Assembly (NCBI GenBank): GCA_002353575.1
Contig: DEJQ01000027.1
Coordinates: 16,881-80,880, forward strand
DNA: 64,000 nucleotides
DNA from: Prevotellaceae bacterium UBA2744
GTDB lineage: Bacteria > Bacteroidota > Bacteroidia > Bacteroidales > Bacteroidaceae
Direction of reading: 5' to 3'
Shown here: in pieces, positions 50,434 through 58,066 of the stretch
How positions within the stretch are numbered: position 1 is the first letter of the stretch
Layout of the letters: every line of letters starts with the position of its first letter
Notes under the pieces: generated by a model
The model's input: the letters and a program-made list of their open reading frames with translations, nothing else
What the model was told of the DNA's origin: nothing
The model's database searches: none
Program-made: the position numbers and the translations under genes

Positions 50434-52788
50434 ATGAGAAAATTATTTTTCCTTACCCTTTGTCTTTCAATACTCGTCTGTTCCTCAGTCGATGCAAAGA
50501 CTGCTCCCGGTACGTTTACAGCCGGCAAGGGTACATTTCTGCTTAATGGCAAACCATTCGTAGTAAAAGCGGCTGAAATCCACTACCCTCGTATTCCACA
50601 GCCATATTGGGAACACCGCATCCAGATGTGTAAGGCTTTGGGTATGAACACAATCTGCATCTATATTTTTTGGAATATCCACGAACAGAAGGAAGGAGTG
50701 TTCGATTGGTCAGGCAACAACAACGTAGCAGAGTTCTGTCGTCTGGCACAGAAACACGGTATGTATGTCATTGTTCGTCCTGGTCCATATGTCTGTGCAG
50801 AATGGGAAATGGGTGGTCTGCCCTGGTGGCTACTCAAGAAAAAAGATATCCGCCTTCGCGAGCAGGATCCTTATTTCATGGAACGTGTAAAGATATTCGA
50901 ACAGGAAGTAGGCAAGCAACTTGCTCCGCTTACCATTCAGAATGGCGGACCTATCATCATGGTTCAGGTAGAGAACGAATACGGTTCTTACGGAAAGGAC
51001 AAACCATATGTAAGTGAAATTCGCGACTGCCTGCGTTCAGTTGGTTTCGATAAGGTGACACTCTTTCAGTGCGACTGGTCAAGTAACTTCCTCAACAACG
51101 GTCTCGATGACCTCGTGTGGACAATGAACTTCGGTACCGGTGCAAACATCGATGACCAGTTCCGCAAACTCAAGGAAGTACGTCCTGATGCTCCGCTGAT
51201 GTGTTCCGAGTTCTGGAGCGGATGGTTCGACAAATGGGGCGGAAAACACGAAACCCGTAACTCAAAGGCTATGGTCAGCGGACTGCAGGAAATGCTCGAC
51301 AAGAACATATCATTTTCGCTTTACATGACCCACGGAGGTACTTCATTCGGACACTGGGCAGGAGCCAACTCACCTGGCTTTGCACCCGACGTAACCAGCT
51401 ATGACTACGATGCTCCGATAAACGAATACGGACAGGCAACTCCAAAATATACCGAACTGCGAGAGATGCTTCAGAAATACACAGACAAGAAACTCCCCTC
51501 TGTGCCAAAACCAATGCCTATCACGACCGTTCCGGCATTCCAGTTTACAGAATTCGCTCCGCTCTTCGAAAACCTGACGGCTGCAATCGAGACTACCGAC
51601 ATAAAGACTATGGAAGAGTTCGACCAGGGATGGGGTTCTATTCTCTATACCACTACCCTTCCCAACATTCATAAGCCTTCAAAACTTCATATTCCCGACG
51701 GACACGACTACGTACAGGTTTTTATCGACGGGAAATACATCGGTGCCCTGGACCGCCGAAACGGTGACAAGGACCTTGTTTTGCCATCATGCCGCCGCGG
51801 TTCTCAACTCGAAATACTTGTCGAAGCCATGGGGCGTATCAACTTCGGACGTGCCATCAAGGATTTCAAAGGTATCGTAGGCAATGTAGAACTCACCATC
51901 ACCATCGACGGAAACGAATTTACTGCTTCACTGAAGCACTGGCGCACACACCTTATACCAGACACTTACGAGCAGACTCAGAAACAAGTGTATAAGCCGT
52001 TACTCACTTCAAAACCGCGATTCCGTGGCGATCGTATCCCCGGCTATTACAAGGCAACATTCCGTGTGAAGAAACCAGCCGACACATTCCTTAACTTCGA
52101 AACCTTCGGCAAGGGACTCGTATATGTCAACGGGCACGGACTCGGTCGAATCTGGGAGATTGGTCCTCAGCAGACCCTCTATTGTCCTGGCTGCTGGCTC
52201 AAGAAGGGCGACAACGAAATCGTCGTGCTCGACATTATCGGTCCTAACGAGGCAAAGAGCGAAGGTCTCGACCATCCTATCATCGACAAACTACAGAAAT
52301 CAGAGCCGCCTATCCATCGCAAACCGGGCGAAAACCTGAAACTCGATGGCGAGACTCCTATCGCCGTCGGTCAGTTCCAGTCTGGCAACGGATGGCAGGA
52401 GGTTAAGTTCTCTGCACCTCAGACAGGACGTTACGTACTACTCGAAGCACTCAACAACCACAATGGTGACGAATATGCATGTATAGCAGAACTCTACCTG
52501 CTCGATGAGAATGGCGAACGACTCAGTCGCGAACCGTGGAGAATATCCTATGCCGACTCTGAAAACATCTCATCAGGCAATCAGGCAGGCGACAAGATCT
52601 ACGACCTTCAGGAGAGCACATACTGGTCAACAGTCAAGGGAGTTCAGTTCCCACACCACATCATCATCGATCTCGGAAAGGTTCGAACCGTAACAGCCCT
52701 GCAGTACCTGCCACGCATGGAATCAACCGTTCCCGGTGCCATCAAGGATTACCGCATCTTCGTAAAGAAAGACAAATTCAAACTATAA
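50434..52788 (+). CDS. beta-galactosidase, glycoside hydrolase family 35
   Basis: 784-residue exported glycosidase releasing terminal beta-galactose. A signal peptide (MRKLFFLTLCLSILVCSSVDA) follows the ATG at 50434; the frame runs upstream to 50320 but passes the promoter. The GH35 barrel starts with FVVKAAEIHYPRIPQPYWEHR and holds the acid/base glutamate in MVQVENEYGSYG and the nucleophile glutamate in MCSEFWSGWFD. Beta-sandwich domains follow, and the last 130 residues (ALNNHNGDEYACIAELYLL; HHIIIDLGKVRTVTALQYLPR) look like an F5/8-type carbohydrate-binding domain. uxaC follows after 100 bases, consistent with use of plant glycans. Confidence 0.93.
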   Translation: MRKLFFLTLCLSILVCSSVDAKTAPGTFTAGKGTFLLNGKPFVVKAAEIHYPRIPQPYWEHRIQMCKALGMNTICIYIFWNIHEQKEGVFDWSGNNNVAEFCRLAQKHGMYVIVRPGPYVCAEWEMGGLPWWLLKKKDIRLREQDPYFMERVKIFEQEVGKQLAPLTIQNGGPIIMVQVENEYGSYGKDKPYVSEIRDCLRSVGFDKVTLFQCDWSSNFLNNGLDDLVWTMNFGTGANIDDQFRKLKEVRPDAPLMCSEFWSGWFDKWGGKHETRNSKAMVSGLQEMLDKNISFSLYMTHGGTSFGHWAGANSPGFAPDVTSYDYDAPINEYGQATPKYTELREMLQKYTDKKLPSVPKPMPITTVPAFQFTEFAPLFENLTAAIETTDIKTMEEFDQGWGSILYTTTLPNIHKPSKLHIPDGHDYVQVFIDGKYIGALDRRNGDKDLVLPSCRRGSQLEILVEAMGRINFGRAIKDFKGIVGNVELTITIDGNEFTASLKHWRTHLIPDTYEQTQKQVYKPLLTSKPRFRGDRIPGYYKATFRVKKPADTFLNFETFGKGLVYVNGHGLGRIWEIGPQQTLYCPGCWLKKGDNEIVVLDIIGPNEAKSEGLDHPIIDKLQKSEPPIHRKPGENLKLDGETPIAVGQFQSGNGWQEVKFSAPQTGRYVLLEALNNHNGDEYACIAELYLLDENGERLSREPWRISYADSENISSGNQAGDKIYDLQESTYWSTVKGVQFPHHIIIDLGKVRTVTALQYLPRMESTVPGAIKDYRIFVKKDKFKL

Positions 52789-52888
52789 CAAAAAAGTTAA
52801 GAAGTTAAGACGATACAATGGTCTCAAACCTACAAACTCGAACCAATTAAACCATTAAACATTAACCATTAACATTATAAAAAAGAAC

Positions 52889-54307
52889 ATGAAAGCATTT
52901 ATGGACGACGACTTTCTGTTGCAGACAGAAACCGCAAAGAAACTTTATCACGAACACGCTTCTAAGATGCCAATCATCGACTACCACTGCCACCTCATTC
53001 CTCAGATGGTTGCTGAAAACAAACGCTTCGACTCTATTGCACAAATCTGGCTCATGGGCGACCACTACAAGTGGCGCGCTATGCGTTCAAACGGTGTTGA
53101 CGAGCGTTTCTGTACAGGCAAGGACACTTCTGACTGGGAGAAATTCGAGAAGTGGGCAGAGACTGTTCCTTACACATTCCGCAACCCACTCTACCACTGG
53201 ACCCACCTCGAGCTGAAGACCGCCTTCGGAATCACTGAAACACTCAATCCCAAGAATGCTCGCGAGATATACGATAAGTGTAACGACATCATCAAGAACG
53301 ACCCTAAGTTCACTCCACGCGGACTGATGGAACACTACAAGGTAGAAATCGTCTGCACGACCGACGACCCGGTAGATTCTCTTCAGTACCACAAGCAAGT
53401 TGCAGCCGACCCCACTATGAAGACTCGTATGCTACCCGCTTGGCGTCCTGATAAAGCCATGGCAGTAGAAGTGCCTGCAAACTTCAAGGCGTATGTGGAA
53501 CAGCTCTCACAGGTCAGCGGAAAGAACATCAGTTCATTTGCAGACTTCATCGATGCACTGCAGAACCGTCATGACTTCTTCCAGTCTATGGGTTGTAAAC
53601 TCTCTGACCACGGAATCGAGGAATTCTATGCAGAAGACTACACAGATGCAGAGATCTCAGCCATCTTCAACAAGGTATATGGTGGCAAGGAACTCACACA
53701 GGAAGAAATCCTCAAGTTCAAGTCTGCCATGATGTACATCTTCGCAGTCCAGGATGCAGAAGCAGGTTGGGCACAGCAATTCCACTACGGAGCTATTCGC
53801 GATAACAATACCAAGATGTTCCGCCTGCTCGGTCCTGATACAGGATTCGACTCTATCGGCGAGTTCAACATAGCAAAGAAATGCTCTAAGTTCCTCAACC
53901 GTCTAAATATGGAAGGCAAACTGACAAAGACCATCCTCTACAACCTCAACCCCTGTGCCAACGAAGTGCTTGCAACCATGCTCGGCAACTTCCAAGACGG
54001 CTCCGTTCCAGGCAAAATCCAATGGGGTTCAGGCTGGTGGTTCCTCGACCAGAAAGACGGTATGCAGAAACAGATGAACGCGCTCTCCGTACTCGGACTC
54101 CTCAGCCGTTTCGTAGGAATGCTTACCGACAGCCGCTCATTCCTCTCCTATCCGCGTCACGAATACTTCCGTCGCATCCTCTGTAACCTCATCGGCACAG
54201 ACGTAGAGAACGGCGAGGTTCCATGCACAGGATACGAAGGCGAACGACTCAAACAGATGGTAGAGGATATCTGCTACAACAACGCAAAAAACTACTTCAA
54301 TTTCTAA
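52889..54307 (+). CDS. uxaC: glucuronate isomerase
   Basis: Isomerises glucuronate to fructuronate and galacturonate to tagaturonate in hexuronate breakdown. Family segments: the metal-binding IIDYHCHLIPQ near residues 28-38, FRNPLYHWTHLEL near 97-109, VCTTDDPVDSL near 160, the MLPAWRPDKA segment and the late DSRSFLSYPRHEYFRRILCNLIG. At 472 residues it is full length. The 100-base gap after the GH35 gene carries GTTAAGAAGTTAA-type and CATTAA-type short repeats and no clear promoter. Confidence 0.95.
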   Translation: MKAFMDDDFLLQTETAKKLYHEHASKMPIIDYHCHLIPQMVAENKRFDSIAQIWLMGDHYKWRAMRSNGVDERFCTGKDTSDWEKFEKWAETVPYTFRNPLYHWTHLELKTAFGITETLNPKNAREIYDKCNDIIKNDPKFTPRGLMEHYKVEIVCTTDDPVDSLQYHKQVAADPTMKTRMLPAWRPDKAMAVEVPANFKAYVEQLSQVSGKNISSFADFIDALQNRHDFFQSMGCKLSDHGIEEFYAEDYTDAEISAIFNKVYGGKELTQEEILKFKSAMMYIFAVQDAEAGWAQQFHYGAIRDNNTKMFRLLGPDTGFDSIGEFNIAKKCSKFLNRLNMEGKLTKTILYNLNPCANEVLATMLGNFQDGSVPGKIQWGSGWWFLDQKDGMQKQMNALSVLGLLSRFVGMLTDSRSFLSYPRHEYFRRILCNLIGTDVENGEVPCTGYEGERLKQMVEDICYNNAKNYFNF

Positions 54308-54327
54308 TCTGAAACACACCCTGAAAA

Positions 54328-54609
54328 GTGACTCATCCGTTTCAGATTCGAATCTCCATACTTGGGCTGCAACATACCAATGCAGCCCAAGTACTTTCTG
54401 AATTCATAAAAAATATTCAGAAAAAATACGCTGCAGAAATCATCGACGAAATCTACACTAATTGTGCCCATACTCAGGCAGAGACAATCGTCGCTATCCC
54501 CTTCTCAGAGCGAGAAACCGTGCGAATCGACTTCAACATTTTCTCATCAGAATTCGACTCTTCTCACCCCGACGAACCAACCTCCTACTTCAAGTTGGAG
54601 AGTGCATAA
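54328..54609 (+). CDS. small hypothetical protein
   Basis: 93-codon frame with a GTG start, 20 bases after uxaC. Codon use looks plausible and the next promoter begins right after its stop, which favours a real gene. Against it, a perfect 12-bp inverted repeat lies inside the frame (54360-54392) and may be the uxaC terminator. No family recognised; no signal peptide. Confidence 0.4.
   Translation: MTHPFQIRISILGLQHTNAAQVLSEFIKNIQKKYAAEIIDEIYTNCAHTQAETIVAIPFSERETVRIDFNIFSSEFDSSHPDEPTSYFKLESA
54360..54392 (+). repeat. perfect 12-bp inverted repeat after uxaC
   Basis: ACTTGGGCTGCA (54360-54371), 9-base loop, TGCAGCCCAAGT (54381-54392). The stem is strong but only a weak T-rich stretch follows, so it is a possible terminator or mRNA end structure of uxaC. 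Confidence 0.8.
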
Positions 54610-54610
54610 A

Positions 54611-54642
54611 TTTGGAAAATTCAAAAATAGTTCGTACCTTTG
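54611..54642 (+). promoter_or_regulatory. promoter of the lysozyme-like gene
   Basis: TTTG at 54611-54614, a 20-base spacer and TACCTTTG at 54635-54642. The gene also has an AAAGGAGGT ribosome site at 54681-54689, 7 bases before the ATG, which is unusually strong for this genome. Confidence 0.8.
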
Positions 54643-54695
54643 CACCCGAAATAAGATTGCCTAGAATAGGATAACTAATAAAAGGAGGTATTAAC

Positions 54696-55130
54696 ATGAA
54701 GAAAATTATTACATTATCCATATTATTGGCAACAGCTAACATCACGCTGTTCGCAGCAGACCTGGATCTTGAAAAGAAATGGTCACAGGTCATCGAAGCC
54801 ATTGCTCGAGTTGAAAGCGAGTGTAACCCGAAAGCAGTCAGCAGATGTGGACGATACGTAGGCTACCTGCAGATATCCAAGGTACTCGTTCGCGAGTGCA
54901 ATCGTATTGCAGGCAGAAACGAATTTACCAATGCCGATCGCTACGACAAGCAGAAGAGCATTGATATGTTCATTACCTACATGGAGCGATTCAATCCAGA
55001 AGGCAACATCGAAAAGGCCATACGTCTATGGAACTCAGGCGACCGCAACTGTATGAATCACAAAGCATCAACCGAAGGTTACTATCGTCGTGTAATGAGC
55101 AAATTCACTATTCAGGCTACATCTGAGTAG
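54696..55130 (+). CDS. secreted lytic transglycosylase-like (SLT/lysozyme fold) protein
   Basis: 144 residues with a signal peptide (MKKIITLSILLATANITLFA). The mature part has the goose-lysozyme/SLT pattern: the catalytic-glutamate helix IEAIARVESECNPKAVS near residues 33-49, then YVGYLQIS near 56 and RLWNSGD near 109. The domain is small and lacks a cell-wall binding module. It may trim peptidoglycan in the periplasm or be a structural relative. Two cysteine pairs could form disulfides. A terminator follows. Confidence 0.75.
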   Translation: MKKIITLSILLATANITLFAADLDLEKKWSQVIEAIARVESECNPKAVSRCGRYVGYLQISKVLVRECNRIAGRNEFTNADRYDKQKSIDMFITYMERFNPEGNIEKAIRLWNSGDRNCMNHKASTEGYYRRVMSKFTIQATSE

Positions 55131-55157
55131 AAACATAAAATAAGGGTTTTAAAGGGG

Positions 55158-55205
55158 GAAAAGGGAAAACATTCACTCAGTGATGCTTTCCCTTTTCTGT
55201 TTTTT
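55158..55205 (+). terminator. rho-independent terminator after the lysozyme-like gene
   Basis: GAAAAGGGAAA (55158-55168) pairs with TTTCCCTTTTC (55187-55197), with a further small inner stem, then TGTTTTTT. Confidence 0.8.
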
Positions 55206-55278
55206 CAATATTCAAGATCCTAATATCGACTCAATTACTTGACTTCTTCATATTTTTTAACGACTTGACTTCTAATCA

Positions 55279-55758
55279 TCACCTTAGCACTCTCTTTGCT
55301 ACGATTTCAGCCTGATCATAAGCAGCCGACCAGTCGGTATTGAGCGAGAACGGCAGCAGAGCTCCAGCACCGCCATCGACAAGTGGCGATTCATTCTCAA
55401 ACAACGGATGAGCAAACGACGCCGACGTGAACACACGTACTATCTCATCCTTCTTTGCTGCGGAAATCTTCTCTGCCTTCGCCTCAAACTCCAAGAAGTC
55501 ATCAACGAACGACTCCATATTCACAGCCTGCAAATCCAAAAGACGTGCATCGCCGTCCCTGCCCTCCTTCTTGCATACATTCATTATGTAGTTCAGGGCA
55601 TTCAGCTTAAACTGGCTCACCGCCTTTCTGGCAGCATTCTTCTCTACAGCCACCTCGCTCTGTGCCTTGTCATACACAGCATTATACAGACTCTGTGCAC
55701 AAACGTCCGCAGTGCACATCATCCAGGCAGCCATAGCAGAAAGAACCAGATGTTTCAT
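55279..55758 (-). CDS. secreted protein of unknown function
   Basis: 159 residues from the ATG at 55758, which gives a signal peptide (MKHLVLSAMAAWMMCTADVCAQ). The mature part is helical with a Lys/Glu/Ala-rich stretch and a glycine-rich DGGAGALLPF segment. No family recognised. It begins 4 bases after the prs stop and is probably co-transcribed with prs. Confidence 0.7.
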   Translation of the reverse strand: MKHLVLSAMAAWMMCTADVCAQSLYNAVYDKAQSEVAVEKNAARKAVSQFKLNALNYIMNVCKKEGRDGDARLLDLQAVNMESFVDDFLEFEAKAEKISAAKKDEIVRVFTSASFAHPLFENESPLVDGGAGALLPFSLNTDWSAAYDQAEIVAKRVLR

Positions 55759-55762
55759 ATCA

Positions 55763-56701
55763 TTAGAAGTCAAACTCCTCGCTTACACTTTCGTCTCTTA
55801 ATACTCGGTCGATAGCACGTGCAAACATATCAGCTACCGACAACTGCTTCACCTTCTTGCAATCCCCATTGTAAGGAATTGAATCGGTAAACACAATTTC
55901 CTCGAGAGACGACTGCTCTACCCTCTCACTTGCAGGACCCGACATGACGCAGTGGCTTGCAACTGCACGCACACTGTTTGCTCCGGCTTTAATCATCTCA
56001 TCAGCAGCACGTGTGATAGTACCGGCGGTATCTACCATATCATCAACCAGCACCACATCCATACCTTTCACATCACCGATAATCTGAATTGACTCCACTT
56101 CATTGGCGCGAGCACGAGTCTTGTTGCAGAGCACCAGCGGAGCATTCAGACGCTTTGAGAACAGCGCCGCACGTTTCGAGCCGCCAACGTCTGGAGTAGC
56201 AATCACCAGATTCGGCAGATTAAGTGAAGCTATGTAAGGAATGCAGATGAGCGAACCGTACAGGTGGTCAACCGGTACGTCAAAGAAGCCCTGAATCTGG
56301 TCTGCATGCAAGTCCATCGTAATCAGTCGGTCTATACCGGCAACACTCAGAAGATCAGCTACCAGTTTAGCACCAATGCTGACACGTGGTTTGTCTTTTC
56401 TGTCCTGTCGTGCCCACCCGAAGTAAGGAATCACAGCAATAATCTTTCTTGCGCTGGCTCGCTTTGCAGCATCAATCATCAGCAGCAGTTCCATCAGGTT
56501 ATCACTGTTTGGAAAAGTTGACTGCACGAGATACACATCACGTCCGCGGATAGACTCCTCGAACGATACAGCGAACTCACCATCAGCAAAATGAGTAATA
56601 ATCAGATTACCCAACTGACATCCTAAACTCTCACAGATACGTTCAGCGAGATACCTCGATTTAGTACCTGAAAACACCTTAAAAGGTCTTCTTTCGTTCA
56701 T
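55763..56701 (-). CDS. prs: ribose-phosphate pyrophosphokinase
   Basis: Makes PRPP from ribose-5-phosphate and ATP for purine, pyrimidine, histidine and NAD synthesis. Seen: FADGEFAVSFEESIRGRDVYLVQS near residues 37-60, the metal-binding ITMDLHADQIQGFF near 127-140, and the PRPP loop VVLVDDMVDTAGTI near 217-230. ATG at 56701 gives the family start MNERRPFKVFSGTKS and 312 residues; the frame extends to 56761 over the promoter. Confidence 0.96.
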   Translation of the reverse strand: MNERRPFKVFSGTKSRYLAERICESLGCQLGNLIITHFADGEFAVSFEESIRGRDVYLVQSTFPNSDNLMELLLMIDAAKRASARKIIAVIPYFGWARQDRKDKPRVSIGAKLVADLLSVAGIDRLITMDLHADQIQGFFDVPVDHLYGSLICIPYIASLNLPNLVIATPDVGGSKRAALFSKRLNAPLVLCNKTRARANEVESIQIIGDVKGMDVVLVDDMVDTAGTITRAADEMIKAGANSVRAVASHCVMSGPASERVEQSSLEEIVFTDSIPYNGDCKKVKQLSVADMFARAIDRVLRDESVSEEFDF

Positions 56702-56731
56702 CTCTTTTTTTGTATTAATACATTTATGCTG

Positions 56732-56739
56732 CGAAGGTA
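56732..56739 (-). promoter_or_regulatory. -7 box for prs
   Basis: On the minus strand TACCTTCG at 56739-56732, 31 bases before the prs ATG. The -33 position is AT-rich without a clear TTTG. Confidence 0.5.
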
Positions 56740-56830
56740 CATGATTTTTTTTGTATAACATCTATTTTTCTGAAAAACTTTATTTGCATTGAAACTTTAT
56801 TGTAACAAACAAACATCATCATCCATTTTA

Positions 56831-56985
56831 CATCATACATCTTCCGCAAGTCCCTATAACGGTTGGGGTGAAGAATATCGTTCTGTGCCTGCTGGAACTT
56901 CTTTAGGGTCTCAATAGCGGGCTCTGACTCCTAATGGTTGATGTTCAGGCGTAGTCCGCAGTGAGGGCAGAAGATAGAAGACTCG
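56831..56985 (-). pseudogene. relic of an unidentified gene with an in-frame stop
   Basis: On the minus strand a frame reads SSIFCPHCGLRLNINH, then TAG (56933-56931), then continues ETLKKFQQAQNDILHPNRYR and on to KMYDVKW. The amino-acid content on both sides of the stop is protein-like, with a CPHCG zinc-ribbon pattern. Upstream the frame is also closed by TGA. Family not identified. Confidence 0.4.
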
Positions 56986-57079
56986 GTTCAGCGGTAAGAC
57001 AGAAAACTAACAACCGAACTCCGAGGAATACACCTCTCATCTATCACCTTTAACCTCTAATCATAAGTGACTCTCCTCC

Positions 57080-57113
57080 GACTTAGTTCCGACTCAGTTC
57101 CGACTCAGTTCCG
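57080..57113. repeat. three tandem 11-bp repeats
   Basis: GACTTAGTTCC (57080-57090) followed by two copies of GACTCAGTTCC (57091-57112), in the decayed region left of the CRISPR locus. Confidence 0.85.
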
Positions 57114-57300
57114 AGAAAAACATGAAAAATTTCACGAAATACGTGCAGAATGTGGTTTTTTAATATGTATAAAAAAGCAATTATTGGGACATCTATCATT
57201 TCATCATATTCATAATTTTTGCGTATATACGCATTTTTTTGAATACGTTAGAAATTTAGACTTATTTTTTCAGCCACATATTTGCTGAAATAGAACAAAT

Positions 57301-57417
57301 GCCGTCTTCTTGAAGAAAGTGTTTGATTGGATAGATGAGCATCACGACGAACTGATGGCGAATTGGGCACACCTACAGGACGGAGACGAAGCACTGCCCA
57401 TTGACCCTTTAAAATAA
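57301..57417 (+). pseudogene. C-terminal fragment of a DUF4160-like protein
   Basis: 38 codons without a start, ending in TAA: VFDWIDEHHDELMANWAHL and ALPIDPLK. The HxDELMxNW ... PIxPLK pattern is the C-terminus of DUF4160 proteins, which in many genomes are followed directly by a DUF2442 gene. The N-terminal part is missing. Confidence 0.45.
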
Positions 57418-57425
57418 CTACGAAT

Positions 57426-57562
57426 ATGGAGAATCAGGAATTGCTTAGAGTGTCGTTGTGGACTACATGCACGACTACACGATGGGACTGGTGGACGCTG
57501 GAGTGGTACAACGGAGTGGACTTTGCCCCGAAAGGCTCTACGAGCTTAGAAAGTCGACGTAG
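57426..57562 (+). pseudogene. frameshifted, shortened DUF2442-like gene
   Basis: An ATG at 57426 begins MENQELLRV; after a shift of frame near 57450 the reading continues VVVDYMHDYTMGLVDAG and then LCPERLYELRKST before TAG. The first part resembles the start and the last the end of DUF2442 proteins, with the middle lost. Its place right after the DUF4160 fragment supports a decayed DUF4160-DUF2442 pair. Confidence 0.4.
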
Positions 57563-57629
57563 CACTGAACGATGTAAAGAAAACAACGGGAGCTGGAAGC
57601 GAGTCCGAATATGTCGCGTGAATTAACAA

Positions 57630-57843
57630 ATGAAAAAAAACATTTTTGAAAAATCAAAAATATCCGATAGCAATCCTAAAAATTCCTCTCACAAAGAATC
57701 AACAGAAACCAAAGATATTTTCATACAATCACAAATTGAACAAATCATCTACAAAAACAATAGATTTTGGGCATATGGTTCATGAATGTGAAGAACAAGT
57801 TTTCTATAAATTTTCAGTTGAACCGCACAGATTAGCTACTTAA
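57630..57843 (+). pseudogene. possible small frameshifted ORF before the CRISPR locus
   Basis: An ATG at 57630 opens a 51-codon frame (MKKNIFEKSKISDS ... RFWAYGS, stop at 57785); an overlapping frame continues protein-like to 57843 (MVHECEEQVFYKFSVEPHRL). Together they could be one shifted gene of about 70 codons. AT-rich and without recognised family; real coding status is unclear. Confidence 0.2.
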
Positions 57844-57879
57844 ATCAACAAATCATCGTTTTAAAAATATTTCAGATTG

Positions 57880-57910
57880 TTTGACATCTCGGAATTTTCA
57901 TATAAATTTG
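57880..57910 (+). promoter_or_regulatory. predicted cas9 promoter
   Basis: TTTG at 57880-57883, a 19-base spacer and TAAATTTG at 57903-57910, a full consensus on the + strand. It is the only good + strand promoter before cas9 and would give a leader of about 150 bases that runs through the tracrRNA gene in antisense. Confidence 0.6.
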
Positions 57911-57931
57911 CAAGTAAAATACCTAATGCGG

Positions 57932-58014
57932 AAAATAAAAAGGGTGAGTTGCCCCACCCTAAATGTTTTCACAACGGAATAATCCTTATTGTGATTTGCT
58001 GATATTAGTATCTG
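57932..58014 (-). ncRNA. tracrRNA of the type II-C CRISPR system
   Basis: Minus strand RNA of about 80 bases. Near its 5-prime end is the anti-repeat: TCAGCAAATCACAA (58002-57989) pairs perfectly with TTGTGATTTGCTGA of the crRNA-strand repeat, then after a bulge TACTA (58010-58006) pairs with TAGTA of the repeat. A small GGA-TTAT-TCC hairpin (57984-57975) follows, and the RNA ends in the hairpin AGGGTG/CACCCT (57960-57941) with TTTTTATTTT. A consensus promoter lies just upstream. It is divergent from cas9, and the anti-repeat orientation shows that crRNAs are made from the minus strand. Confidence 0.9.
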
Positions 58015-58018
58015 CACG

Positions 58019-58049
58019 CAAAGGTAAACCAATTTTTCAATTAAACAAA
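58019..58049 (-). promoter_or_regulatory. tracrRNA promoter
   Basis: On the minus strand TTTG (58049-58046), a 19-base spacer and TACCTTTG (58026-58019). The predicted start is at about 58013. The -33 element is only 18 bases from the cas9 start codon. Confidence 0.8.
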
Positions 58050-58066
58050 ATAAATCTTATATTAAT

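Noticed and set aside
54338..54360. tRNA-like T-loop sequence TTCAGATTCGAATCTCC after uxaC
   Set aside because: Only the GATTCGAATC core resembles a T arm; no acceptor, D or anticodon arms can be built around it.
57067..57288. 73-codon + strand frame in the region left of the CRISPR locus
   Set aside because: Begins within the 11-bp tandem repeats, has no protein-like pattern and no family resemblance.
57630..57785. 51-codon ORF as a possible anti-CRISPR protein
   Set aside because: Only its position near cas9 suggests this; the sequence is AT-rich, probably frameshifted and has no known relative.
56762..57879. Insertion sequence or transposase at the CRISPR flank
   Set aside because: No transposase motif, no terminal inverted repeats and no target duplication could be found; only gene fragments are visible.
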